Origin: Planctomycetota bacterium
GTDB taxonomy: Bacteria > Planctomycetota > UBA1135 > JACQFD01
DNA length: 64,000 bases
Assembly: GCA_016200225.1 (NCBI GenBank)
Contig: JACQFD010000022.1
Span: 111,362 to 175,361, forward strand
Direction: 5' to 3'
Part shown: in pieces, positions 15,855 to 24,361 of the stretch
Layout of the letters: each line of letters starts with the position of its first letter
Numbering within the stretch: the first letter of the stretch is position 1
Program-made: the position numbers and the translations under genes
Notes under the pieces: generated by a model
Databases searched by the model: none
The model's input: only the letters and a program-made list of their open reading frames with translations
Told to the model about the DNA's origin: nothing

Positions 15855-16730
15855 ATGGATCAAAAGCGACTAGGCAGGGGCCTGCAATCATTACTGCCGA
15901 ATGAACCCGAAACCCATGTTGGCCACAATGTTTTGCCGATTGATCAGATAGTAGCGAATCACCGCCAGCCGCGTGAGGTATTCGACGACGCCGCTCTGGA
16001 GCGACTTTCAGACTCCATTCGGCAGAACGGAGTCCTACAACCCATCGTCGTTCGAAGGCGCGATAAGCAATTCGAGATCATTGCGGGCGAGCGACGTTGG
16101 CGAGCGGCAATGCGCGCGGGACTAAAGGCGATCCCTTCAGTCGTTCGTGAGAACGTCAGTGAGAGTGAGCTGCTTGAACTTGCGATCCTCGAAAATGTTC
16201 AACGCGTTGATCTCAATCCGATTGAAAAAGCAAAGGGATTCAAGCGACTTACCGAAGAATTTGGAAAGACGCAAGACGATATTGCAAAGGGAGTTGGGCA
16301 GGATCGAACAACGATTGCAAACACACTCCGGCTCTTGGAATTGCCGGAGGAAATGCAGGACGCTGTGCAAAGAAATGCGATTTCAGGCGGCCATGCGCGT
16401 GCTTTGTTGTCCATTCCCGATGCAATTCGCCGCCGCCTTGCTTTCGAGAAGACGCTTCGAGAAGACTTGAGCGTCCGAGAGTTGGAGCGCGTTGCCACCG
16501 AGCATGGCGCCAAGAAGAGGCCGGAAGGGAAGAAACGTCGCTCATCTCTGCCTCCTTGGGTTGCCGAGCTCGAAGACCGTTGGCGGCGACGCCTCGGCGT
16601 CAAGGTCGACCTGGGGCTGCAGGGCCACCGCGCACGAATCTCAATTCATTGCGCCAGCCTGGATGAACTTGAGCGCGTCACCGATCTCGCAGTTGGACTT
16701 CCAAATAGCACAGGCAAAGATCAAGGTTAA
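15855..16730 (+). CDS. parB: chromosome-partitioning protein ParB
   Basis: DNA-binding CTPase that loads at parS and spreads to form the partition complex. From the ATG at 15855 (AGGA about 10 nt upstream) it has 291 residues, starting DQKRLGRGLQSLLPNE, the standard ParB N terminus. The CTP-binding core is visible as QPRE, GVLQPIVVRRR and IAGERRWRAAMRAGL (C motifs), then the DNA-binding part with LAILENVQRVDLNPIEKAKGFKRL and the helix-turn-helix GKTQDDIAKGVGQDRTTIANTLRLLEL, and the ISGGHARALLSI segment. An in-frame ATG at 15771 would add 28 unlikely residues. Two parS-like sites lie at 15566 and 16777. No parA is adjacent; the only one in view is 8.6 kb away. Confidence 0.95.
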   Translation: MDQKRLGRGLQSLLPNEPETHVGHNVLPIDQIVANHRQPREVFDDAALERLSDSIRQNGVLQPIVVRRRDKQFEIIAGERRWRAAMRAGLKAIPSVVRENVSESELLELAILENVQRVDLNPIEKAKGFKRLTEEFGKTQDDIAKGVGQDRTTIANTLRLLELPEEMQDAVQRNAISGGHARALLSIPDAIRRRLAFEKTLREDLSVRELERVATEHGAKKRPEGKKRRSSLPPWVAELEDRWRRRLGVKVDLGLQGHRARISIHCASLDELERVTDLAVGLPNSTGKDQG

Positions 16731-16776
16731 CCCTGGCGTGCAGTGCTCCGTTAAAACGGCGCAGAATGCAAAACAA

Positions 16777-16802
16777 GCGGCCGTTCCACGTGGAACGGCC
16801 GC
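16777..16802. other. parS-like site 2: 26-bp perfect palindrome, possible shared terminator
   Basis: The core CGTTCCACGTGGAACG (16782-16797) is the parS motif, and the palindrome extends to 26 bp (13 on each arm) with GCGGC/GCCGC ends. It lies between the convergent parB (stop 16730) and cyclophilin (stop at 16816) genes. The long GC-rich stem could also end transcription from both sides, but there is no clear T-run. Confidence 0.85.
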
Positions 16803-16815
16803 TGCGAGAAGGAGT

Positions 16816-17808
16816 TTAGAATATCTCGGTCTTCGTGACCATTACCGGTGTCAATGGACGATCGGTTCCGGGCTCAATTTCACCCGCAGCGATCTTGTCA
16901 ACGACGTCCATTCCTGAAACTACAGTTCCAAAAACCGTGTAATTGCCATCCAGATTGTGCGAGCCCTTTGTAACAATATAAAACTGGCAACCCGAGCTCT
17001 TCTTGTCGGGCGTAGGTGTGGATGGTTGCGCCATGGCAACGGCGCCTCGAACATGCACTAACTTGTTTCCTTCCACGGGGATACCGTCGCCCTTGCTTCC
17101 CTGTCCCCACTTTTCCTTGGGGCCATCAATTGTGTTCGGATCACCACCTTGAACGATGGATGTACCGCCCTTTGTGACGCGGTGAAACTTGGTCTTTTCG
17201 TAGAAATGGTCCTTTGCCAGTTGTTTGAAGTTCTTCACATGCTCGGGTGCGGCGTCTGGATAAAACGCGACCTCAAATGTTCCCGCATCGGTAACAAATC
17301 GAACCTTTTCCGCTGGGCTGGGGGCAGGATTTTCGAGGAACTGCGGATTCGCCTTTTCCCACGCCACAAAGGCATCGATGGACGCGGAAACTGGCTTCGC
17401 GCCCATCACATCTGGCACAAGGCCTGCTGCTGCGGGACTTCCGGCAACCTCCGCTGCGAGCTTCTCAAATGCAGGCTTCGCCTCGAGCAGTTGGTCCGGT
17501 TGCATCACTCCGGTCGTGAGCGGCCGATTCGCGGCAACGAGCCTCGCCCACGGGCGCAAGGCATCGGGAACGGACTCAATAGCAGCGTTCGATTCCTGCG
17601 GACGAAGTGTATTTGGCTCTACTTTTGAAAAACTGCGCCAGGCTTCGCCCACTTCCGCCTCCTTCTGGTGGCGAATGAATCGAATCGCCCCCCAGCCGGC
17701 AAAACAGGCGGCCAATGCAACCAGCGCTACAGTTGAGTACTTCTTAAAGGTCTGCTCAATTGTTTCTGCCGCGGACGAAGAAGGGTGTATCGGGATGTTA
17801 TCTACCAT
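16816..17808 (-). CDS. membrane-anchored cyclophilin-type peptidyl-prolyl isomerase
   Basis: A 330-residue protein. A single hydrophobic anchor at about residues 27-46 (STVALVALAACFAGWGAIRF) follows a short cytoplasmic tail. Residues about 47-160 form a helical spacer resembling the TPR-like ancillary region of YfgM-type proteins. The C-terminal cyclophilin domain (about 165-330) has FHRVTKGGTSIVQGGDP (catalytic Arg), RGAVAMAQ, GCQFYIVTKG and NYTVFGTVVSGMDVVDKI. It is likely a periplasmic or envelope foldase. It is convergent with parB. Confidence 0.9.
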   Translation of the reverse strand: MVDNIPIHPSSSAAETIEQTFKKYSTVALVALAACFAGWGAIRFIRHQKEAEVGEAWRSFSKVEPNTLRPQESNAAIESVPDALRPWARLVAANRPLTTGVMQPDQLLEAKPAFEKLAAEVAGSPAAAGLVPDVMGAKPVSASIDAFVAWEKANPQFLENPAPSPAEKVRFVTDAGTFEVAFYPDAAPEHVKNFKQLAKDHFYEKTKFHRVTKGGTSIVQGGDPNTIDGPKEKWGQGSKGDGIPVEGNKLVHVRGAVAMAQPSTPTPDKKSSGCQFYIVTKGSHNLDGNYTVFGTVVSGMDVVDKIAAGEIEPGTDRPLTPVMVTKTEIF

Positions 17809-17928
17809 TCAAATAGCCTAACTATGCTCGAAGGAAAAATGATTGTAATACGGTTCGCACGAATACGCGAATACGACGTTAGATCTGAACTAAGAATCTA
17901 TTTAAGAGGAATAAAAATGGAACTTAAA

Positions 17929-18384
17929 CTACGGAACGTAGTTTGGATCGCGACTCGTTCCGACGCGGAGTTCGATCGAAATCGATTCGTTTCGCGTCTG
18001 GCTCAATTGCAACTTGGCCGTTGAATCGAATTTGCGCCAGATCATCCATGCGGACTCCTCGGTCTCCGGTGATCGGCGCACCAGTGTCCATCCATGCTGG
18101 GGTAATCGCGTTTCAAAATAATCAACGACGTCCAGCATGCGACCCTTTCCTACGAAGGATTGTCGTCCAAATCGAAAATGACCGGCCTCCACGACACTGC
18201 TTTGCAGCCGATCTTCTTGGAGGACAAAACCCTTTGGCACTGGGATGTCGAGAAATAAGGGTGTGTGGGCTGTCGAAGTCTCGACCTCCGTTCCGGGCTT
18301 GGGATTGACCATATGCTCCATGTCGGTTCGACATGAAACGAATGTCATTAAGATGGCGAGCAGAGGCAGAAGTAGGCAGCGCAT
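17929..18384 (-). CDS. putative lipoprotein, function unknown
   Basis: A 151-residue protein with a type II signal peptide: MRCLLLPLLAILMTFVSC with lipobox FVSC, so Cys18 would be lipidated. The remainder has a mixed alpha/beta look: an FLDIPVPKGFVLQEDR strand, then FRFGRQSFVGKGRMLDVVDYFETRLPQHGWTLVRR, resembling the small domain seen in predicted lipoproteins with a VxxYFxxxLPxxGW motif. No enzyme motif is visible. The 120-bp gap to the cyclophilin gene holds no gene that I can support. Confidence 0.75.
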   Translation of the reverse strand: MRCLLLPLLAILMTFVSCRTDMEHMVNPKPGTEVETSTAHTPLFLDIPVPKGFVLQEDRLQSSVVEAGHFRFGRQSFVGKGRMLDVVDYFETRLPQHGWTLVRRSPETEESAWMIWRKFDSTAKLQLSQTRNESISIELRVGTSRDPNYVP

Positions 18385-18514
18385 GGCGAAAATACGAATC
18401 GCAGAAGGGTTCCGTGCAAAAGGAAGATTCTAGGGAGTTGATTCCATATACGCACACGTCGTTTTTGCTAAGATTCGTCGGCGCTCGATTCTGACGAGCC
18501 GCAAAACCCGCGAA

Positions 18515-19171
18515 ATGGACGCCCATAACCACGCCCGACCGACAAATGGATCGCTCGACGAGGATGTAATCCCCGTCGTCGGAGGGTCGGTGTTGGACGA
18601 ACGCACATTGGTATTAAACCGCTCTTGGATGGCCGTTAATGTAACAACCGTGCGGCGCGCGTTGACATTGACATATTTGGGTTGTGCGCGAATTGTTGAT
18701 CCCGTCAATTTTGATACATTCGATTTTGAACAATGGATTTCATTGGAGATCGGCGGTTCCGCAAGAGTGATTCAGACGGTGTGCAGCGCCATTCGCGTTC
18801 CGGAATTGATAGTTTTGCAATCGTATGATAAGCAACCCGTTCTTCGGGTTCCGTTTTCTCGAAGGAATCTCTTTCTGCGTGATAATTATCGATGCCAGTA
18901 CTGCGGCGTAAAAGCGTCGAGCGACGACCTGAGCGTCGATCATGTCTTTCCAAGATCCCGAGGCGGCGACAGCACCTGGGTGAATTGTGTACTTGCCTGT
19001 CACGGCTGCAACGTACGTAAAGGAAACCGAACGCCGCAGGAGGCTGGTATGCGATTGCTCCGTCAGCCAAGCCAGCCGCGTTGGCCTGTATATATTTCGC
19101 TTGGTTATCATCATCGCTGCGCTTCGTGGCGCAGATTCGTAGCGGATTCGAACGCAAGTGAATCCGCATAG
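18515..19171 (+). CDS. HNH endonuclease family protein
   Basis: A 218-residue protein of the widely distributed, apparently chromosomal HNH family. After a 95-residue N-terminal region (TLVLNRSWMAVNVTTVRRALTL is typical) comes RNLFLRDNYRCQYCG, then LSVDHVFPRSRGGDSTWVNCVLACHGCNVRKGNRTPQEAGM: two CxxC zinc pairs, the DH of the HNH motif, the Asn, and the closing His/Asn region. This matches the usual RxxYxRDxxxCQYCG...LTxDHVxPRSRGG pattern. The substrate is unknown. No restriction, phage or mobile gene is next to it, so defence is not indicated. Confidence 0.88.
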   Translation: MDAHNHARPTNGSLDEDVIPVVGGSVLDERTLVLNRSWMAVNVTTVRRALTLTYLGCARIVDPVNFDTFDFEQWISLEIGGSARVIQTVCSAIRVPELIVLQSYDKQPVLRVPFSRRNLFLRDNYRCQYCGVKASSDDLSVDHVFPRSRGGDSTWVNCVLACHGCNVRKGNRTPQEAGMRLLRQPSQPRWPVYISLGYHHRCASWRRFVADSNASESA

Positions 19172-19222
19172 TTCATATTCGGAAAACTGTTAAATCTAAT
19201 AAGTACGTAACCGCTCCATTCA

Positions 19223-20353
19223 ATGACCGTCAAACCCATCCTGCTCGCTCTCTCGACTTTGATCGTTCTTTTTGCGGCCGGCGCGAATGCGCAGACGCCG
19301 AAGAAGCCGGCGTCGTCGCCCGCAAAACCGCCTTCCGGAAAGAATGATAAAGAAAAACCAAAGGAGCCCGAAAAGCCAAAGGCCGACCCCGCGCAAAAGG
19401 CCAAAGGCGGCAAGGACGATCTCATCACGATCGACGGTGAATTATATACAAAAGAAGAAAAAGAAAAGCTCGACAAGGGCTGGAAGCGACTCGACTACGA
19501 TTGGATCGCGCCCGAGGAGGCCTCGAATATCGATAAAGGCAAGTTTAAAATTAACAACGCATGGGTGACCTTGGACGAAGCGGACAAGTATCATGCGAAC
19601 GAGGCGACTCCATGGTCGGTGCCGATCAAGCACTTCGCGTATACTACCAATATCCCGCGCGAACAGATTATTATGCTTTCCAAGTATGCCGAGCAGTCAT
19701 ACGCGACGCTCAAGGACATCACGGGAGTGGAGCCCAAGATACGGCTCGGCGTACGAGTTTTTAATAATGTCGAATCCGCGAACGAGTATGCAAAAGAATA
19801 TGCAAAAGAAGTTCGCGAATCGCATCACTCGAGTCTTTTCCCCGGCTACGTCGCCGACGGCGAAAAAGACCGTCCGGCAATTGTTCTATTTGACGGAGGT
19901 CCGGGAAAGGGATTCGCCCACATCTACATGGCGCATGCGGCGGCACATAAATTTATCGATGCGGCGCTTCCGGATCCGAACGCGATCCCGGAATGGTTCA
20001 ACGAGGGCCTTGCCACCTATTGCGATCGCTACCTCGAAGCGCAGTTGCGGCCGTGGGCCTTCAGTAGCCTCGTCAAACGCGGCGGAATCGATAAACTTTC
20101 CACATTTGTAAAAAACTTCAAGACGTCCGTCGACGACGACGACGCGGTGACAAAGTCGCAGACGAAATTTCAGCAGGCCGGACTCATCGTTGGTTATTAT
20201 ATGCTCGGCGGCGACAAGGCTGACGAGACATTGTTTAAGAAGACCTGTACAATGCTTTCGAAACCGAAGGAACAGCGCGACGCTGCCATCGACAAACTCC
20301 TCGACAATCCCGACGTTCTCGAAAAGAAAATAAAGAAATTCGCGGGATTCTAA
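19223..20353 (+). CDS. secreted protein with degenerate peptidase-MA-like domain
   Basis: A 376-residue secreted protein. Residues 1-24 form a signal peptide ending AGANAQ. Residues about 25-62 are a Lys/Pro/Ala-rich linker. The C-terminal half has HAAAHKFIDAALPD, then IPEWFNEGLATYCDRYL, the arrangement of gluzincin-type (peptidase MA-like) domains where HExxH is followed by P-x-WFxEGLA. Here the first motif reads HAAAH: both zinc His are kept but the catalytic Glu is Ala, while the downstream Glu in FNEGLA is present. It is probably a non-catalytic or altered relative. It is followed by another secreted-protein gene 115 bp on. Confidence 0.7.
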   Translation: MTVKPILLALSTLIVLFAAGANAQTPKKPASSPAKPPSGKNDKEKPKEPEKPKADPAQKAKGGKDDLITIDGELYTKEEKEKLDKGWKRLDYDWIAPEEASNIDKGKFKINNAWVTLDEADKYHANEATPWSVPIKHFAYTTNIPREQIIMLSKYAEQSYATLKDITGVEPKIRLGVRVFNNVESANEYAKEYAKEVRESHHSSLFPGYVADGEKDRPAIVLFDGGPGKGFAHIYMAHAAAHKFIDAALPDPNAIPEWFNEGLATYCDRYLEAQLRPWAFSSLVKRGGIDKLSTFVKNFKTSVDDDDAVTKSQTKFQQAGLIVGYYMLGGDKADETLFKKTCTMLSKPKEQRDAAIDKLLDNPDVLEKKIKKFAGF

Positions 20354-20468
20354 TCCCAAACTTTGTAATAAAAACACGCGGCGGAGCCCCGTCGTGAACA
20401 CACAATACCATCGAACACCAGATTGAGTCCAATCGTTGGCCGACGCGCGGACGATAGTAAAAAAAACC

Positions 20469-22772
20469 ATGTTCAAAAAAAATCCCCTCGCCAGTTGTAA
20501 ATTCCTGCTCCGAACATTCATTTTCGGAGCATTTATATCCGTCTTCCTCGCGAACGGCCTGTTCGCGCAGACGACGGCATCTCCCAAGCGGCTGCGCGAC
20601 GTCCTCTCGTCGGATGCGATGATTTACGTCGACGCGCCGGACTTTCAATCGACGATGAAGCGCGGATCGGATATTCCGTCGGCCAGAATTCTGCGCGAAG
20701 AGGAATTTCAGGAATTCCTGTCGCCATTGTTCAAACTGGCGCGGACGGAAATCGACAAAATGTTAGTTAAGATTGGCGAGAAGCCCGAAAACTGGCAGAA
20801 GTGTCCGATCAAGAGTATCGAATTTGCTTATGGCGCGCCCATCGGCGAAACGGCGCCGGCGGTTATTGTTAAGATCGACAGCGCGCAGGTTTGCGAACTC
20901 CTGCGCAAGATGATACAAAAACCGGATTATAAAATGTTTCTGCAGGTGACGGATTCGAACGGAATTCAGATTGTTACATTTCCGCTCGCGCCCAACATGG
21001 CGGCTGGTCTTCAGGGAGACACGATTATTTTCGCCGCGGCAAAAACGGAATCGGAGTCGACGGGACCGGAGATTGTCCAGCTTGTCCAGAAATCGCTGAA
21101 GGGCGAGGTGCAAAAAGGTTCGCTCGCCGCGGACGCAGAATTTACAAATCTTCTTGGAAAGTTACAATCCAAGCAGCCCGAATGGGTGGCGTTCGCGCGA
21201 CCGGCGAAATTCGCGCAGGATATGTATGCTTCATTGATGGGACAAATGCCGACGGCCGTGGCGAGCCGTCCTGCGCGGCGGCCGCGCGGAGGCGACGCCA
21301 TGGCCATCGAAATTGTACAATTGCTCGGCGGTATTGCCACGGAACTGAAATTGGATCAAATGACCGGAGTCATGTTCGCCGAAAGCTATTCGAACGGAGG
21401 CGTCACGACCGAGACAGCGGCGCTGATTTCTACAAATTCGCCGCTGATCGCCGCGTTCATCGGCAACGGCAAGCCTGTCGATCGCGCCTTTTTGGATAAA
21501 GCGATCGATGGCGTCGACGGTTTTTCGACGTTCAACGTCGATGTGACACAATTATATAAAGCGGTCGGCAATGGAATGAATAAGCATTTCACGGGCGATC
21601 GCGCGAGCGACAATCCTTTCAAATACATCGCCGAATACGAGAAGGAAAACGGCATCAGTATTGAAAGCGATCTGCTTTCGCAACTCGGACCCGAATATTA
21701 CTCATATTCGTTCCCGCCGAAAGCGGGCGCGGGTCCCGTTCCGACGTGGGATAGTTTTTATGTTCTCCGGGTTCGCGAGAAGGCGAAAGTCGAAAAAACG
21801 ATCGCGGCGTTTGCCAAATCTTTAAATTCAATGAAAGCGAAGATTGCCGTCGAGGTCAGCGACCCGACGCCCACGCGTCCAGCGGTTTACACGCTAAAAT
21901 TGGCGGAGGACGCGGGCGGCGGAAATCCCGCGTTCGCAATGGTTGCAAACCAAATTGGAATCTCGCTCGCGCTGCTCGACGACTGGCTCGTTATTTCTAC
22001 AAATCCGGTCGCGCTGAAGAATGAATTGCGAAACATGAAAAAACCGCGCGACGCTTCGGCCGACGTCAAGAAATATTTAAGTACACTTCCCGCGGAGGCT
22101 TCAACGCTAACGTTTAACGATTGGCGCCCCGTGGTTCGAACGCTCTGGGACACGATGGCGAGTTTCGTCGGAGTCGCGGCCGGCAGGATGCAGGCGATTC
22201 CCGTCGATTTACAAAAAATACCGACGAGCCAGTCGATTGTTAAGAATATGAAGCCGTCTTCCGGTTTCTGGATGCTTACAAAAGACGGAATTTACGGTCG
22301 CTCTTCCGGCAATTTCGGTCTTGAATTGTACAGTTCCGTGTTCGCCGGCGCCGTCGGCGCTTCCCTTTATTTTCAAACTTCGCGAATGGCGTTTGCCGGG
22401 CCTCCGCCGGACGATGAACCCGACGACACGACAACCGTGACCTCGAAACCCGCCGCCGGTCAAAAGCAAGTTGCCACTGGCGACGATAGAGTCATGAAAG
22501 CGAAAGATATGCTTTTGCGACTTGAGGCCGGCGCGAGAATTTATAAGAACGATTCCGGCAAACTGCCGGGAAATCTACAAATCCTTCTCAAGTCGAACGA
22601 CGATCATCCCCAAGGATATCTCCCCGGCCTCAAGGAGATTCCCAAAGACCCGTGGGGAAGCGATTATTTTTACGAAGTCACCGAAGACGGAAAAACATTT
22701 CATTTGCGATCCTTCGGCGCCAACGCAAAGGACGACGGCGGCGCGGGCGATGATATCAAATCGGATTCTTAG
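20469..22772 (+). CDS. large secreted protein with C-terminal GspG-like (major pseudopilin) domain
   Basis: 767 residues from the ATG at 20469; a TTG at 20436 would add 11 residues upstream of the signal peptide. The signal peptide LLRTFIFGAFISVFLANGLFAQ is cut near residue 35. The middle 600 residues resemble secreted DUF3352-like proteins (LSSDAMIYVDAPDF near the start; long alternating helix and strand segments). The last 90 residues read VMKAKDMLLRLEAGARIYKNDSGKLPGNLQILLKS...YLPGLKEIPKDPWGSDYFYEV...LRSFGANAKDDGGAGDDI, the type II secretion major-pseudopilin C-terminal domain with its Ca-binding DPWG and GADGK-like loops. The usual pseudopilin N-terminal methylation helix is absent. The function is unknown. 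Confidence 0.7.
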   Translation: MFKKNPLASCKFLLRTFIFGAFISVFLANGLFAQTTASPKRLRDVLSSDAMIYVDAPDFQSTMKRGSDIPSARILREEEFQEFLSPLFKLARTEIDKMLVKIGEKPENWQKCPIKSIEFAYGAPIGETAPAVIVKIDSAQVCELLRKMIQKPDYKMFLQVTDSNGIQIVTFPLAPNMAAGLQGDTIIFAAAKTESESTGPEIVQLVQKSLKGEVQKGSLAADAEFTNLLGKLQSKQPEWVAFARPAKFAQDMYASLMGQMPTAVASRPARRPRGGDAMAIEIVQLLGGIATELKLDQMTGVMFAESYSNGGVTTETAALISTNSPLIAAFIGNGKPVDRAFLDKAIDGVDGFSTFNVDVTQLYKAVGNGMNKHFTGDRASDNPFKYIAEYEKENGISIESDLLSQLGPEYYSYSFPPKAGAGPVPTWDSFYVLRVREKAKVEKTIAAFAKSLNSMKAKIAVEVSDPTPTRPAVYTLKLAEDAGGGNPAFAMVANQIGISLALLDDWLVISTNPVALKNELRNMKKPRDASADVKKYLSTLPAEASTLTFNDWRPVVRTLWDTMASFVGVAAGRMQAIPVDLQKIPTSQSIVKNMKPSSGFWMLTKDGIYGRSSGNFGLELYSSVFAGAVGASLYFQTSRMAFAGPPPDDEPDDTTTVTSKPAAGQKQVATGDDRVMKAKDMLLRLEAGARIYKNDSGKLPGNLQILLKSNDDHPQGYLPGLKEIPKDPWGSDYFYEVTEDGKTFHLRSFGANAKDDGGAGDDIKSDS

Positions 22773-22778
22773 TAAATA

Positions 22779-23453
22779 GTGAAGCTACATAAAAAACTGG
22801 GGCCGATCCTCGTTCCGCGGATCGGCCCCTGGATCCTGCGGCGGCTCGGCGGCACGTGGCGGATGCGCGTCGTCGGCGAGCCGCCTTCCGAAATGGAAAC
22901 GAACGGCGGGGCCGTGCTTTATTGCTTTTGGCACGGAGATTTGTTAATTCCAATGTATACATATCGCGGCAGCGGAACGGTCGTGCTCGTGAGCGGCCAT
23001 CGCGACGGAATCATGTTGCAACAAGTGCTCTCGAATCTTGGATTCAACACCGTCGTCGGCTCGATCACGCGCGGCGGCGCGATGGCGCTCCGCGGCCTGC
23101 TTTCGAGCGCGAGGAACGGCATGCGTCTTTGCGTGCCTCCCGACGGGCCGAAGGGTCCCGCGTGCAAAGCTAAGAAAGGAGTTTTATATTTAGCATCGCG
23201 CGCGGGACTTCCCGTCGTTCCCGTCGGCGTCGCCGCATCCTCCGGATGGAGGGCGCGCTCATGGGACCGTATGCTCGTTCCGCGTCCGTTCTCAAAAGTT
23301 GTGTTGTATCGTGAAAAAACAATGCTCGTCCCGCGGCACGTCGACGGCGCCGAGCTCGACGCTTGGACGCTCAAACTCGAGGATGCTATTAATTCGGCGC
23401 GAGACAATGCGAGACAATCGCTCAACCCGAAGGCCGCGCCGAGCGAGCCCTAG
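22779..23453 (+). CDS. lysophospholipid acyltransferase-like protein (DUF374)
   Basis: A 224-residue protein of the LPLAT superfamily, DUF374 branch. Features are VLYCFWHGDLLIPMY (in place of the usual HxxxxD: FWHGDLL), VVLVSGHRDGIMLQQVLSNLGF, GSITRGGAMALRGLLSSARNG, and PPDGPKGPACKAKKGVLYLASRAGLPVVPVGVAAS. Such proteins may transfer acyl chains in lipid A or phospholipid synthesis; the exact substrate is not shown. The start is GTG at 22779, 7 nt after the preceding stop. It is followed after 24 nt by rnhC. Confidence 0.83.
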   Translation: MKLHKKLGPILVPRIGPWILRRLGGTWRMRVVGEPPSEMETNGGAVLYCFWHGDLLIPMYTYRGSGTVVLVSGHRDGIMLQQVLSNLGFNTVVGSITRGGAMALRGLLSSARNGMRLCVPPDGPKGPACKAKKGVLYLASRAGLPVVPVGVAASSGWRARSWDRMLVPRPFSKVVLYREKTMLVPRHVDGAELDAWTLKLEDAINSARDNARQSLNPKAAPSEP

Positions 23454-23477
23454 TTTTTACAAATATTAACAATACGC

Positions 23478-24359
23478 GTGGCACAGGAAACCCGAGTCGT
23501 CGAAATCTCCAAGAATGCGGCCGCCGCACTCGGCAAACTTCTCGACGCCGGCGGTTTTTCATTTCAAACAGTTCCATACGCGGAGTTTTCTTATACAAAA
23601 CCGGGGATCGCGGCCACATATTACCATTCCGGAAAGCTCGTAATTCAAGGACGCGATCTGGACGTATTTTTACAACAATATCTCGAGGATTCCGCGGTCG
23701 CGAATTCGACGGAGAGCCCGGATGACGAACGGATCGGAAGCGACGAAGCCGGCAAAGGCGATTATTTTGGGCCGCTCACCGTCGCCGCCGTTTATGTAAG
23801 TAAAGACGACATCGGGCGCTTGAGAAAAATCGGCGTCGCGGATTCGAAAGTTCTTTCCGACGAAACCATCGCGCGGCTTGCCGCGGCGATCGAGGCCTCG
23901 ACGGCGCACGCGATCGTTAGCGTGATGCCCGCCGATTACAACGAACGCTACAAAAACATCGGTAATGTTAACAAACTGCTGGGCGAACTTCACGGTGAAG
24001 TGATACTTTCGGTTGTCGACAAATCTCCGTGCCGCCGGGTTTTAACAGATCAATTCGGCGACATCGCGCACGTCCGACGCGGATTCGGCGCGCGCGCGAA
24101 GGAGATTGAATTGGAGGCGCGACCCCGCGCCGAGGCGCACGTCGCGGTGGCGGCCGCGTCCATTCTCGCGCGGAACGCATTTGTCGAAGGCATCAAGGCG
24201 CTCTCCGACGAATGCGGCGTCGACCTCCCGAAGGGCGCGGGCGATCCCGTCGACGCGACGCTGCCGAAACTCGTCGCGATCGTCGGCCGCGAAAACCTAA
24301 AGAATTTTGCCAAATTGCACTTTCGAACTACACAAAAGGTTCTCGACAGACTGTTCTAA
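23478..24359 (+). CDS. rnhC: ribonuclease HIII
   Basis: Cleaves RNA in RNA-DNA hybrids. It has 293 residues from a GTG at 23478. Residues 1-75 are the TBP-like substrate-binding domain of RNase HIII (GGFSFQTVPYAEFSYTKPGIAATYYHSGKLVIQGRD). The catalytic domain starts ERIGSDEAGKGDYFGPLTVAAVYV (Asp-Glu pair of the DEAGKGD motif), continues with GVADSKVLSDE and YNERYKNIGNVNKLLGELH, and ends near ILARNAFVEGI. RNase HII (rnhB) lacks the N-terminal domain and has DEAGRG, so HIII is preferred. Confidence 0.93.
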   Translation: MAQETRVVEISKNAAAALGKLLDAGGFSFQTVPYAEFSYTKPGIAATYYHSGKLVIQGRDLDVFLQQYLEDSAVANSTESPDDERIGSDEAGKGDYFGPLTVAAVYVSKDDIGRLRKIGVADSKVLSDETIARLAAAIEASTAHAIVSVMPADYNERYKNIGNVNKLLGELHGEVILSVVDKSPCRRVLTDQFGDIAHVRRGFGARAKEIELEARPRAEAHVAVAAASILARNAFVEGIKALSDECGVDLPKGAGDPVDATLPKLVAIVGRENLKNFAKLHFRTTQKVLDRLF

Positions 24360-24361
24360 AA

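Noticed and set aside
17785..18024. Plus-strand ORFs between the cyclophilin and lipoprotein genes, one with an AGAGGA site
   Set aside because: Mostly antisense to the lipoprotein gene, short, and no recognisable product.
18515..19171. HNH gene as part of a restriction or other defence system
   Set aside because: No methylase, helicase, phage or mobile gene nearby; family is common in plain chromosomal settings.
19886..20587. 233-residue minus-strand ORF across two secreted-protein genes
   Set aside because: Antisense to two genes with signal peptides and domain motifs; no own ribosome site or family feature.
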